A stretch of 7,191 bases of DNA from Methylobacterium sp. (GTDB lineage: Bacteria > Pseudomonadota > Alphaproteobacteria > Rhizobiales > Beijerinckiaceae). Within the stretch, counting starts at the first letter, position 1. Each line of letters begins with the position of its first letter. The notes under the pieces were generated by a model that searched no databases, was not told where the DNA came from, and saw nothing but the letters and a program-made list of their open reading frames with translations. The stretch lies in assembly GCA_020252865.1 (NCBI GenBank), contig JADCCH010000154.1, forward strand, positions 1 to 7,191, written 5' to 3'. Shown here in pieces: positions 1 through 7,175 of the stretch. Made by a program: the position numbers and the translations under genes.

Positions 1-51
1 TATCGCGAGGCGTCATGAGTACCGCGGTCTCGGCCGCGGGCGATGCGGACG

Positions 52-57
52 AAGGAG
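52..57 (+). promoter_or_regulatory. Ribosome binding site deciding the start of the hydratase/dehydrogenase
   Basis: AAGGAG is a near-perfect Shine-Dalgarno sequence 5 nt ahead of the ATG at 63. It lies inside the reading frame opened by the earlier ATG at 15, which has only a weak GAGG (6-9) ahead of it. This favours the shorter protein. Confidence 0.6.
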
Positions 58-62
58 AGACG

Positions 63-2141
63 ATGCCTGATGTTCTGCGGGTATGGCGGGACGGTGAGGT
101 GGCGGTCCTCGAGATCGACAACCCGCCCGTCAACGCGACCTCGCAGGCCGTGCGCCGTGCCCTGCTCGATGCCGTGCAGCGGGCGCAATCCGAGCCCGAG
201 ACGCTTTCGATCCTGATCTGCGGCGCGGGCCGCACCTTCACCGCGGGCGGCGACATTACCGAATTCGGCAAGCCGCCGCGCGAGCCTCACCTGCCCGATC
301 TCATCAATCGCATCGAGGAGAGCGGAAAGCCGGTCGTCGTCGCCTGGCATGGCACGGCGCTCGGCGGCGGCTGCGAAATCGGCCTTGGCGCGCACAAGCG
401 GATCATCGCGAAGGATGGCTTCGTGGGCCTGCCCGAGGTGAAGCTCGGCCTCTTGCCCGGCGCGGGCGGCACGCAGCGCCTGCCGCGCCTCGTCGGGCCG
501 GTTGCCGCGCTCGATCTCATTGCGACAGGCCGGATGGTCGGCGCGGAAGAGGCTTTGCGCCTCGGCCTCGTGGATGCCATCGCCCGGAAGGACCTGCGCG
601 CCGAGGCGATCGAACTCGCGCGCGGGCTCATCGGCCAGATGCAACCGCGCCTCTCCTTGCGTTCCACCCCCGCTGCCGAGCCCGAAGCCTGGCAGGCGAT
701 GGTTGCGAAAGTGAACCGCGAAGCCCGCGGCCGCATCGCCCCGCAACGGGCGATCGAACTTGTCTCGCAGAGCCTCACGCTGCCCTTCTCCCTGGGCCAG
801 CCCAACGAGCGCCGCGCCTTCTTCGAGCTCATGAATTCCGAGCAGTCGCGCGGGCTTCGCCACCTCTTCCTTGCCGAGCGCGAGGCCGGAAAGCGCCCGG
901 AACTCGCAAGCGTGACACCGCGCGATCTGCACCAGATCGGCATCATCGGGGCAGGCACGATGGGCTCGGGCATCGCGGTTGCCTTCCTCGATGCCGGCTA
1001 CAAGGTGATGCTGGTCGAGGCGGATGACGCCGCGCTTCAGGCCGGCCTCGAGCGCGTGAACGGGCTCTATCTGCGCGCCATCCGCTCGGGGCGGATCGAC
1101 GAGAATACCCGGCTCAACCGCCTCTCGAATCTCGCGCCGACGACCGAGATGAGCCGGCTCGCGGGCTGTGACCTGGTGATCGAGGCGATCTTCGAGGATA
1201 TGGGCGCGAAGATCGAGCTGATGAAGAAGCTCGCGAACCTCGTGCCCGCCTCCATGCTGGTCGCCACCAACACCTCGTATCTTGATCTTGAGCCGATGGC
1301 GGATGCCCTGCCGGCGCCCGAGCGATTCCTCGGCCTGCATTTCTTCTCGCCCGCGCATGTGATGAAGCTGCTCGAAATCGTGCGCGCGCGACGCACCAGC
1401 CTCCAAGCCCTGTCCACCGCTCTGGCCATTGGACGGAAGCTCAAGAAAATCGCGGTGATTTCCGGCGTTTGCGAAGGTTTCATCGGCAATCGCATCCTCG
1501 CGAAATTCCGCGCCCAATGCGAGTTCATGCTGGAGGAAGGCGCGCTGCCGCGCGAAATCGACGCCGCGATGGAAGCCTTCGGCCTCGCCATGGGCCCTTT
1601 CGCGGTTCAGGATCTCGCGGGCCTCGACATCGCCTGGGCGCGCAGGAAGCGCCTCGCCGCCACACGCGACCCCGCCGATCGTGACGTGCCGCTGGTGGAT
1701 CGCCTGTGTGAACAGGGCCGCTTCGGGCAGAAAGCAGGCAAGGGTTGGTATCTTTACGAGAACGGCCACCGCGTCCCCGATCCGGCCGTGGAGGCGATGG
1801 TGCGCGCGCATGCCGCCGCCACCGGGCGTCCTCAGCGTTCCTTCAGCGCGCAGGAAATCCAGAACCGCGTTGTCGCCGCGATGGTGAATGAAGGCGCGAA
1901 AATCCTGGGCGAAGGCATCGCCGCGCGGCCCGCGGATATCGATCTCGTGCTCGTCAATGGCTACGGCTTTCCGAACTGGCGCGGTGGGCCCATGCATTAT
2001 GCCGATGCGCTCGGCCTGAAGCAGGTGCTTGCCGTGGCGCAGAATACCGAGGCGCGCGATGGCCGCGGCTTCGAGGTCGCGCCGCTCCTCGCGGAACTGG
2101 TGTCGAGCCAGCGTAACTTTTCGACGCTCAATGGCGGATAA
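63..2141 (+). CDS. Bifunctional enoyl-CoA hydratase / 3-hydroxyacyl-CoA dehydrogenase (FadB/FadJ-like)
   Basis: Two-domain beta-oxidation enzyme of 692 residues that hydrates 2-enoyl-CoA and then oxidises the 3-hydroxyacyl-CoA with NAD+. Residues about 5-190 form a crotonase domain, with the oxyanion-hole segment TAGGD (60-64), the GGGCE motif whose Glu105 matches the first catalytic glutamate of FadB, and GLPEVKLG whose Glu125 matches the second. A Rossmann fold follows, with GAGTMGSG (296-303) and ATNTS around Asn403. The dehydrogenase His426 (LGLHFFSP) and Glu438 (KLLEIV) are present, then GFIGNRI and two C-terminal 3HCDH helical domains to the end. Length is normal for the family. The start at 63 is chosen because AAGGAG lies 5 nt upstream and residues before it are not family-like; an in-frame ATG at 15 would add 16 residues. 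The neighbouring 3-oxoadipyl-CoA thiolase suggests it serves as PaaF plus PaaH; general fatty-acid beta-oxidation is the alternative. Family assignment is firm, substrate is inferred. Confidence 0.93.
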   Translation: MPDVLRVWRDGEVAVLEIDNPPVNATSQAVRRALLDAVQRAQSEPETLSILICGAGRTFTAGGDITEFGKPPREPHLPDLINRIEESGKPVVVAWHGTALGGGCEIGLGAHKRIIAKDGFVGLPEVKLGLLPGAGGTQRLPRLVGPVAALDLIATGRMVGAEEALRLGLVDAIARKDLRAEAIELARGLIGQMQPRLSLRSTPAAEPEAWQAMVAKVNREARGRIAPQRAIELVSQSLTLPFSLGQPNERRAFFELMNSEQSRGLRHLFLAEREAGKRPELASVTPRDLHQIGIIGAGTMGSGIAVAFLDAGYKVMLVEADDAALQAGLERVNGLYLRAIRSGRIDENTRLNRLSNLAPTTEMSRLAGCDLVIEAIFEDMGAKIELMKKLANLVPASMLVATNTSYLDLEPMADALPAPERFLGLHFFSPAHVMKLLEIVRARRTSLQALSTALAIGRKLKKIAVISGVCEGFIGNRILAKFRAQCEFMLEEGALPREIDAAMEAFGLAMGPFAVQDLAGLDIAWARRKRLAATRDPADRDVPLVDRLCEQGRFGQKAGKGWYLYENGHRVPDPAVEAMVRAHAAATGRPQRSFSAQEIQNRVVAAMVNEGAKILGEGIAARPADIDLVLVNGYGFPNWRGGPMHYADALGLKQVLAVAQNTEARDGRGFEVAPLLAELVSSQRNFSTLNGG

Positions 2142-2174
2142 TTCTTGCCCTTTGGCCGCTTCAAATCCTGATGC

Positions 2175-2179
2175 AAGGA
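2175..2179 (+). promoter_or_regulatory. Ribosome binding site of the thiolase
   Basis: AAGGA lies 9 nt before the ATG at 2189 and overlaps the alternative in-frame start at 2171, so it supports the 2189 start. Confidence 0.55.
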
Positions 2180-2188
2180 CACGAAACC

Positions 2189-3391
2189 ATGCCCGAAGCC
2201 TATCTCGTTGATGGCACCCGCACTCCCATCGGCCGCTATGCCGGAGCGCTCGCGAGCGTACGCGCCGATGACATGGCTGCCCATGTCATCCGCACACTGA
2301 TGGCGCGTTTTCCAGCGGAAATGGTGGCGGCGGTGGATGAAATCATCCTCGGTTCGGCCAACCAGGCGGGCGAGGACAACCGCAATGTCGCGCGGATGGC
2401 CGGGCTTCTCGCCGGTTTGCCCGTGGAAATACCGGGCACGACCGTCAACCGCCTCTGCGGTTCGGGGCTTGATGCGGTGGGCATCGCCGCGCGCGCGATC
2501 AAGGCGGGCGAGGCCGAACTCATCATCGCGGGCGGCGTCGAGAGCATGACGCGTGCGCCGCTCGTGATGGGCAAGGCGCAGGAGGCGTTCCAGCGCTCGG
2601 CGGAGGTGTTCGACACCACCATCGGCTGGCGCTTCGTGAACCCCCTGATGAAGGCGCAATACGGCATCGATTCCATGCCGGAGACGGCCGAGAACGTGGC
2701 CGAGGAGTTCAAGGTATCCCGCGAGGATCAGGACAGGTTCGCGCTTCGGTCGCAGGCGCTCGCCTCCCGCGCCCAGAAGAATGGCCGCCTCGCCCGCGAG
2801 ATCACACCCCTCACCATTCCCCAGAAAAAGGGCGATCCGGTGGTCGTCGATCGCGACGAGCATCCGCGCGAGACGACGATCGAAAAGCTCGCCGCGCTCG
2901 CGACACCCTTCCGCAAGGGTGGCACGGTGACCGCCGGCAATGCCTCGGGCGTCAATGACGGTGCTGCCGCGCTGCTGATCGCCAGCGGGGCCGCCGTGAA
3001 GCGCTTCGGCCTCACGCCGCTGGCCCGCGTCACCGGGCTGGCGACGGCGGGAGTGGCCCCGCGCATCATGGGCATCGGCCCGGCGCCGGCGACGCAGAAG
3101 CTCTGCGCGCGCCTCGGGATCAAGCCCTCTGCTTTCGATGTGATCGAACTCAACGAGGCCTTCGCCGCGCAGGGCCTCGCATCCTTGCGCCTCCTCGGGC
3201 TGCCGGACAGCGCGGATCACATCAACCCGAATGGTGGCGCGATTGCGCTCGGCCATCCGCTGGGCATGTCCGGCGCGCGGCTCGCGCTCACGGCGGCGAT
3301 CGAGTTGAAGGATCGCGGCGGCAAGCGCGCCTGCGCCACCATGTGCATCGGCGTGGGCCAGGGCATCGCGCTGGCGCTGGAAAGCGTTTGA
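2189..3391 (+). CDS. paaJ: 3-oxoadipyl-CoA thiolase
   Basis: Type II thiolase of 400 residues that cleaves 3-oxoadipyl-CoA with CoA to succinyl-CoA and acetyl-CoA, the last step shared by the phenylacetate and beta-ketoadipate pathways; pcaF is the equally valid name. The nucleophile is Cys90 (NRLCGSG), with NEAFA at 322-326, His356 (GHPLG) and the acid/base Cys386 (CIGVGQG), so the catalytic set is complete. The stretches ANQAGEDNRNVARM and DTTIGWRFVNPLM are typical of PcaF/PaaJ rather than of acetoacetyl-CoA thiolases. The start at 2189 (MPEAYLVDG) is preferred over an in-frame ATG at 2171 because it gives the usual 400-residue length and has AAGGA 9 nt upstream. It follows the hydratase/dehydrogenase by 47 bp on the same strand, most likely co-transcribed, and converges on paaE. 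Specificity is inferred from recalled resemblance, without an alignment. Confidence 0.93.
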   Translation: MPEAYLVDGTRTPIGRYAGALASVRADDMAAHVIRTLMARFPAEMVAAVDEIILGSANQAGEDNRNVARMAGLLAGLPVEIPGTTVNRLCGSGLDAVGIAARAIKAGEAELIIAGGVESMTRAPLVMGKAQEAFQRSAEVFDTTIGWRFVNPLMKAQYGIDSMPETAENVAEEFKVSREDQDRFALRSQALASRAQKNGRLAREITPLTIPQKKGDPVVVDRDEHPRETTIEKLAALATPFRKGGTVTAGNASGVNDGAAALLIASGAAVKRFGLTPLARVTGLATAGVAPRIMGIGPAPATQKLCARLGIKPSAFDVIELNEAFAAQGLASLRLLGLPDSADHINPNGGAIALGHPLGMSGARLALTAAIELKDRGGKRACATMCIGVGQGIALALESV

Positions 3392-3400
3392 ATCAAAAGC

Positions 3401-3434
3401 CGAGGAACCGGAACGAGAATGCGAGGGACCGGAA
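3401..3434. repeat. Imperfect 13-bp direct repeat in the convergent gap
   Basis: CGAGGAACCGGAA (3401-3413) recurs as CGAGGGACCGGAA (3422-3434), differing at one of 13 positions, with a 21-bp period. It lies just after the thiolase stop codon. The second copy forms the left arm and part of the loop of the adjacent hairpin. It may be a local duplication; no function can be assigned. Confidence 0.5.
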
Positions 3435-3446
3435 TCGATCTCTCGC
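3421..3446. terminator. Candidate transcription terminator hairpin between converging operons
   Basis: GCGAGGGA (3421-3428) pairs with TCTCTCGC (3439-3446) as an 8-bp stem with one G-T wobble around a 10-nt loop. On the + strand it is followed by CTTTCC, only a short T run, and on the - strand by ATTCTCGTT, also weak. The position, 30 bp after the paaJ stop and 34 bp after the paaE stop, is where a shared terminator would be expected. It is not a textbook intrinsic terminator because the T tract is poor on both sides. Confidence 0.35.
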
Positions 3447-3479
3447 CTTTCCGCCGCAAGCCGCTGAATTCATTCCGTT

Positions 3480-4556
3480 TCAGACCTGATCGTAATCCAC
3501 CGCGAGAACATCGCCCGTGGGCCGGCACTGGCAGGTCAGCACATAGCCGGCCTCGACCTCCCAGGGCTCGAGGCTGAAATTCAGGTCCATGCTGGCGGAG
3601 CCCTCCGTCACCTTCGCGCGGCAGGTGCAGCACATGCCGCCCCGGCAGGAATAGGGCACATCGAGGCCCGCGCGCTCCGCCGCTTCCAGCACCGTCTCGC
3701 CCTCGTGCAGCATCAGACTATGGCTCTGGCCGTCATGCGTGATGGTCAGGGACACGCCGCTATCGGCCTCGGGCAGCGCCTTGCGAGCACCCGCGCGCGG
3801 CGGAGCAGCACCGGTCGAGAACAATTCCACATGGATGTGCGAAGGCTCCGCGCCCATCTCCTCCAGCACGGAGCGGGCGGCCCTGGTCATCTCTTCGGGA
3901 CCGCAGAGATAGATGTCAGCAATCGCCTTGACGCCCCCCAGCGTGCGCACCAGAAGCGCGATCTTCTCCGGCGTCATCCGGCCGTTGAGCAGGTCGATAT
4001 CCTGCGCCTCGCGGCTGAGGATGTGATGCACCGCGAGCCGCCCGAGATGGCGATCCTTCAGGTCTTCCAGCGCCTCGCGGAAGAGAATCGAGCCGGAGTT
4101 GCGGTTGCCGTAGAAGAGCGTGAGCCTGGAATCCGGATCGCGCGCGAGGCGCGTGCGGATGATCGAGAGGATGGGCGTGATGCCCGATCCGCAGGCGAAG
4201 AAAACGGCATGCCCGCCGCCGGCTTGCCGCGTCGTGGCCCCGAAGCGACCCATCGGGGTCATGACGTCGAGCGCCGCTCCGGGCTGCAGCGCGCGATTGG
4301 CGAAGGTGGAGAAGGCCCCGCCCGCGACTTCCTTCACCGCCACGCGCAATTCGCCGTCATCCTCGCCCGCGCAGATCGAATAGGAGCGGCGGATCTCCTC
4401 GCCGTCGATCTCTGTGCGCAAAGTGAGATATTGGCCTTGCTCGAAGGCGAAGGCCTGCTGCAATTCGCTCGGCACCTCGAAGGCGATGGAGACGGCATCC
4501 GGCGTCTCGCGGCGCAGTTCGCGGATCGTCAGCGTGTGAAAGCGGGGGGCGGACAT
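3480..4556 (-). CDS. paaE: Phenylacetyl-CoA 1,2-epoxidase reductase subunit PaaE
   Basis: Reductase of 358 residues that passes electrons from NADPH through FAD and a 2Fe-2S centre to the PaaA diiron site. Residues about 5-105 form the FAD-binding barrel with the RSYS flavin motif (57-60). Residues about 115-235 form the nucleotide-binding domain, with GSGITP (123-128) and YLCGPEEM (216-223). The C-terminal part from about 267 is a plant-type ferredoxin domain with Cys304, Cys309, Cys312 and Cys342 in CX4CX2CX29C spacing. Domain order and length are those of PaaE. The GAGG ahead of the start overlaps the stop codon of paaD, with only 9 bp between the two genes, so translation is probably coupled. 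It is the last gene of the operon and its stop faces paaJ. A generic ferredoxin reductase would look similar alone; the paaABCD context settles the assignment. Confidence 0.97.
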   Translation of the reverse strand: MSAPRFHTLTIRELRRETPDAVSIAFEVPSELQQAFAFEQGQYLTLRTEIDGEEIRRSYSICAGEDDGELRVAVKEVAGGAFSTFANRALQPGAALDVMTPMGRFGATTRQAGGGHAVFFACGSGITPILSIIRTRLARDPDSRLTLFYGNRNSGSILFREALEDLKDRHLGRLAVHHILSREAQDIDLLNGRMTPEKIALLVRTLGGVKAIADIYLCGPEEMTRAARSVLEEMGAEPSHIHVELFSTGAAPPRAGARKALPEADSGVSLTITHDGQSHSLMLHEGETVLEAAERAGLDVPYSCRGGMCCTCRAKVTEGSASMDLNFSLEPWEVEAGYVLTCQCRPTGDVLAVDYDQV

Positions 4557-4565
4557 GGGCGCACC

Positions 4566-5081
4566 TCAGATGCACTTGAAATAATCGAAGGGTTCGCGGC
4601 AGGCGCGGCAGCGCCAAAGGGCCTTGCAGGCGGTGGAGCCGAATTCGGAGACGCGCTCGGTTTCCGCCGAACCGCAATGCGGGCACGGGATTTCATCCAC
4701 CCCGAACAGCGCGCCCCGGCCTTTCGCGCGCCCAACCGGCGGCGCGATGCCATAGGCGCGCAGCTTTTCCTTGCCGGCATCGCTCATCCAGTCCGTCGTC
4801 CAGGCAGGCGAAAGCGAAAGTGTGACCTTGCGGCTCGCGAACCCCGCCTTTTCGAGCGCGAGATCGACCTGCAGGGAAATCAGGTCCATCGCGGGGCAGC
4901 CGGAATAGGTGGGCGTGATGACAACTTCCACCGCTTCCCCCGCCAGGCGCACATCGCGCAGAACGCCCAAATCCTCGATCGTGAGCACCGGCACTTCCGG
5001 ATCGACCACGCTCGCGGCAGCTTGCCGCGCAAGCGTCAGGCGTTCATCGACCGGCTCGCGCAGATGGACGATCTCGGCCAT
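4566..5081 (-). CDS. paaD: Phenylacetate degradation protein PaaD (MIP18/DUF59 family, probable Fe-S assembly factor)
   Basis: Protein of 171 residues. Residues about 13-95 form a MIP18 (DUF59) domain with DPEVP (27-31) and the TPTYSGCPA segment containing Cys62, the conserved cysteine of this family. The C-terminal part is a small cysteine-rich, zinc-ribbon-like module: Cys133 and Cys136 as CPHC, Cys152 in GSTACKALWRC, Cys158 and Cys161 as CRAC, and Cys170 in the FDYFKC ending typical of PaaD. The MIP18 family acts in iron-sulfur cluster assembly, and PaaD is thought to mature the epoxidase system, probably the 2Fe-2S centre of PaaE; it is not a subunit of the purified complex. The start lies 3 bp after the paaC stop, and its ribosome site is weak (GGTGA overlapping that stop), so coupling to paaC is likely. 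Confidence 0.96.
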   Translation of the reverse strand: MAEIVHLREPVDERLTLARQAAASVVDPEVPVLTIEDLGVLRDVRLAGEAVEVVITPTYSGCPAMDLISLQVDLALEKAGFASRKVTLSLSPAWTTDWMSDAGKEKLRAYGIAPPVGRAKGRGALFGVDEIPCPHCGSAETERVSEFGSTACKALWRCRACREPFDYFKCI

Positions 5082-5084
5082 GAT

Positions 5085-5837
5085 TCACCAGGTCGAGCCG
5101 GGATAGGCGCGCTGCATGAACTGCAGATCGGCCAGCAGATGCCCGAGATGCTCGGAATGCTCGCCGCGCCGGCCACCCGTCTGCATCCAGCCATCCTTCG
5201 GCCGGTTCAGCAGGGCATCGGCGAACACACGATCCACCGTATCGAGCCAGAGCGGGCGGATGTCCGCGGGATCGACCGCCACGCCGGCCTCGATCAGCGC
5301 GCGCTCGGTCTCGTCCACCTCGAACATCTCGCCGGTGAAGGGCCAGAGATCGGCGAGCGCTTCCTGCAGCCGGGCGGCGCTTTCCTCCGTGCCGTCCCCC
5401 AGCCGGATCACCCACTCGGCGGAATGGCGCAAGTGATAGGCCATCTCCTTCACGGCCTTGGCCGCAATCGCAGCCAAGCGCTCATCCTTCGAGGCGCTCA
5501 GGCGCTCGAAACAGGGATGCATGAAAGCAGCGTAGAGGAACTGCCGGAGGATGGTGAAGGCGAAATCGCCACGCGGACGCTCGACCAGCAGGATGTTCCG
5601 GAATTCATCGCAATCGCGCAGGTAGGCGAGATCGTCTTCCGACCGGCCCTTTCCCTCGATCTCGCCAGCATAGGTGTAGAAATTGCGCGCCTGCCCGATG
5701 CAATCCAGCGCCATATTGGCGAGCGCGAGGTCTTCCTCGAGCATCGGCCCGTGGCCGCACCATTCGCCGAGGCGATGGCCCAGGACCAGCGCGTTATCCG
5801 CAAGGCGCAGGGTATAGGCGAAAAGCGGCGTTTCCAT
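5085..5837 (-). CDS. paaC: Phenylacetyl-CoA 1,2-epoxidase structural subunit PaaC
   Basis: Protein of 250 residues with the ferritin-like helical fold of PaaC. It pairs with PaaA to form the epoxidase core but does not carry the functional diiron site. Family-typical stretches are visible: YTLRLADNALVLGHRLGEW near the N-terminus, DLALANMALD followed by GQARNF, KAVKEMAYHLRHS in the middle, GEHSEHLG near the end, and the closing PGSTW. Length matches the roughly 250 residues of the family. The ATG at 5837 shares one base with the paaB stop (TGATG), pointing to translational coupling; a GTG at 5840 would add one residue and give a 4-bp GTGA overlap, and the two cannot be separated by sequence alone. 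It is followed after 3 bp by paaD. Confidence 0.96.
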   Translation of the reverse strand: METPLFAYTLRLADNALVLGHRLGEWCGHGPMLEEDLALANMALDCIGQARNFYTYAGEIEGKGRSEDDLAYLRDCDEFRNILLVERPRGDFAFTILRQFLYAAFMHPCFERLSASKDERLAAIAAKAVKEMAYHLRHSAEWVIRLGDGTEESAARLQEALADLWPFTGEMFEVDETERALIEAGVAVDPADIRPLWLDTVDRVFADALLNRPKDGWMQTGGRRGEHSEHLGHLLADLQFMQRAYPGSTW

Positions 5838-6124
5838 CACATATGCCCCACTTCGTCCGGCACCTCGTAAAAGGTGGGATGGCGGTAGATCTTCGAGGCC
5901 GTGGGCTCGAAGAGCGCCTCCTTGTCGGAAGGGTCAGACGCGGTGATCGCGCCGGACGGCACGACCCAGATCGAAAGCCCCTCGCCCCGGCGCGTATAGA
6001 CATCGCGCGCGGCCTGAAGCGCCATCTCGGCATCCGGCGCATGCAGCGAACCGGCATGGCGATGGCTGAGGCCCGTGCGGGAGCGGATGAAGACTTCCCA
6101 GAGCGGCATGTTCTTCTCGGTCAT
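5837..6124 (-). CDS. paaB: Phenylacetyl-CoA 1,2-epoxidase small subunit PaaB
   Basis: Small protein of 95 residues, non-catalytic, which bridges PaaAC heterodimers in the epoxidase complex. The family signature is plain: PLWEVFIRSR, GLSHRHAGSLHAPD, AARDVYTRRGEG, SIWVVPS and the ending KIYRHPTFYEVPD. The start at 6124 (MTEKNMPLWEV) gives 95 residues, the same as I recall for E. coli PaaB, and has GGGGA 8 nt upstream. An in-frame ATG at 6139 would add five residues; its GAAGG site is only 2 nt away, so it is less favoured but not excluded. The stop codon overlaps the paaC start. It sits between paaA and paaC as in almost all paa operons. Confidence 0.95.
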   Translation of the reverse strand: MTEKNMPLWEVFIRSRTGLSHRHAGSLHAPDAEMALQAARDVYTRRGEGLSIWVVPSGAITASDPSDKEALFEPTASKIYRHPTFYEVPDEVGHM

Positions 6125-6153
6125 GGACTTGTTCCCCATCGCCTTCGCTGTTG

Positions 6154-7149
6154 TTACTCCGCGGCAATCCTGGCGGCTGCCTTGCGGGCCGCGTGCTTCT
6201 CGGCGTGGCGAAGCGCCGCCTCGCGCACCCAGGTGCCTTCCTCATGCGCCTTGATGCGGGCCTTGATGCGCTCGCGATTGCAGGGCCCCTCGCCCTTCAC
6301 GACGCGGTTGAATTCGGACCAATCGATCTCGCCATGCTCCCAGTGGCCGGTCGCCTCGTTGAACTTCAGAGCCGGATCCGGGAAGGTCAGGCCGAGGAAA
6401 TGCCCCTGCGGCACGGTGGCATCGATGAATTTCTGGCGAAGCGCATCATTGGAGAAGCGCTTGATCTTCCATTTCATGTTCTGGTCGGAATGCTGGGAGG
6501 CGCTGTCAGACGGGCCGAACATCATGATCGCGGGCCACCACCAGCGGTTCAGGCTGTCCTGTGCCATCTTCTTCTGCGCGGGCGTGCCGTGGGCCAGCGT
6601 CATCACGATCTCGTAGCCCTGCCGCTGGTGGAAGCTCTCTTCCTTGCAGATGCGGATCATCGCGCGGGCGTAAGGACCGAACGAGGTCCGGCAAAGCGGG
6701 ATCTGGTTCATGATGGCCGCGCCATCCACCAGCCAGCCGATCATCCCCATATCGGCCCAGGAGGGTGTAGGATAATTGAAGATGCTGGAATATTTCGCGC
6801 GGCCCGCATGAAGGGCGTCCACCAGTTCCTCGCGGGAGACGCCCAAGGTTTCGGCGGCGGAATAGAGGTAAAGGCCGTGGCCGCCCTCATCCTGCACCTT
6901 GGCGAGGAGCGCGGCCTTGCGCTTGAGGGACGGCGCGCGGGTGATCCAGTTCCCCTCCGGCAGCATGCCGACGATTTCCGAATGCGCATGCTGGGAGATC
7001 TGCCGCTGAAGCGTCTTCCGGTAGCCCTCGGGCATCCAGTCATTCGGCTCGATCTTCTCCTCGGCATCGATCCGCGCCTGGAAGGCCGCGAGCTTTCCGG
7101 GATCGTCCTTGGAGATTTCCGTGACTGTGTTGAGCGCCTGCGCATACAT
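6154..7149 (-). CDS. paaA: Phenylacetyl-CoA 1,2-epoxidase catalytic subunit PaaA
   Basis: Diiron catalytic subunit of 331 residues that inserts one oxygen atom from O2 into the aromatic ring of phenylacetyl-CoA, giving the 1,2-epoxide. It is a ferritin-like helical protein. By comparison with E. coli PaaA the expected iron ligands are all present: Glu58 in [10 protein letters not shown], Glu88 and His91 in DEGGH, Asp142 in WLVDG, and Glu171 and His174 in KEESFH. Other hallmarks are [30 protein letters not shown] and FGPSDS. The start at 7149 (MYAQALN) is preferred: AGGGAGG lies 9 nt ahead of it, whereas the same site directly touches the in-frame ATG at 7158. The C-terminus is Ala/Arg-rich as is usual. 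It is the first gene of the operon; its promoter is not included because the contig ends just upstream. Confidence 0.97.
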   Translation of the reverse strand: MYAQALNTVTEISKDDPGKLAAFQARIDAEEKIEPNDWMPEGYRKTLQRQISQHAHSEIVGMLPEGNWITRAPSLKRKAALLAKVQDEGGHGLYLYSAAETLGVSREELVDALHAGRAKYSSIFNYPTPSWADMGMIGWLVDGAAIMNQIPLCRTSFGPYARAMIRICKEESFHQRQGYEIVMTLAHGTPAQKKMAQDSLNRWWWPAIMMFGPSDSASQHSDQNMKWKIKRFSNDALRQKFIDATVPQGHFLGLTFPDPALKFNEATGHWEHGEIDWSEFNRVVKGEGPCNRERIKARIKAHEEGTWVREAALRHAEKHAARKAAARIAAE

Positions 7150-7158
7150 CGCGGACAT

Positions 7159-7165
7159 CCTCCCT
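7159..7165 (-). promoter_or_regulatory. Ribosome binding site of paaA
   Basis: On the - strand AGGGAGG runs from 7165 to 7159. It abuts the ATG at 7158 with no spacer but stands 9 nt from the ATG at 7149, so it supports the later start, MYAQALN. Confidence 0.6.
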
Positions 7166-7175
7166 GATGACGTTT

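Noticed and set aside
287..973. 228-codon - strand frame inside the hydratase/dehydrogenase gene
   Set aside because: Ser/Arg/Pro-rich shadow translation opposite conserved crotonase motifs; no family resemblance.
1997..3256. 419-codon - strand open frame opposite the thiolase and the end of the hydratase/dehydrogenase
   Set aside because: It is antisense in register with the thiolase, whose catalytic residues are complete; the antisense product looks like random GC-rich translation.
3705..5870. 721-codon + strand open frame opposite paaE, paaD and paaC
   Set aside because: It mirrors three well-recognised genes in their own codon register and has no recognisable domain; its His/Arg/Gly/Ala-rich translation is typical of antisense to GC-rich coding DNA.
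6151..7167. 338-codon + strand open frame opposite paaA
   Set aside because: It is in exact antisense register to paaA (a conserved catalytic subunit) and shows no protein family features.
7150..7175. Promoter or regulator operator for the paa operon
   Set aside because: Only about 26 genuine bases remain upstream of the preferred paaA start, and they are taken up by the ribosome binding site; no -10/-35 or palindrome can be judged.
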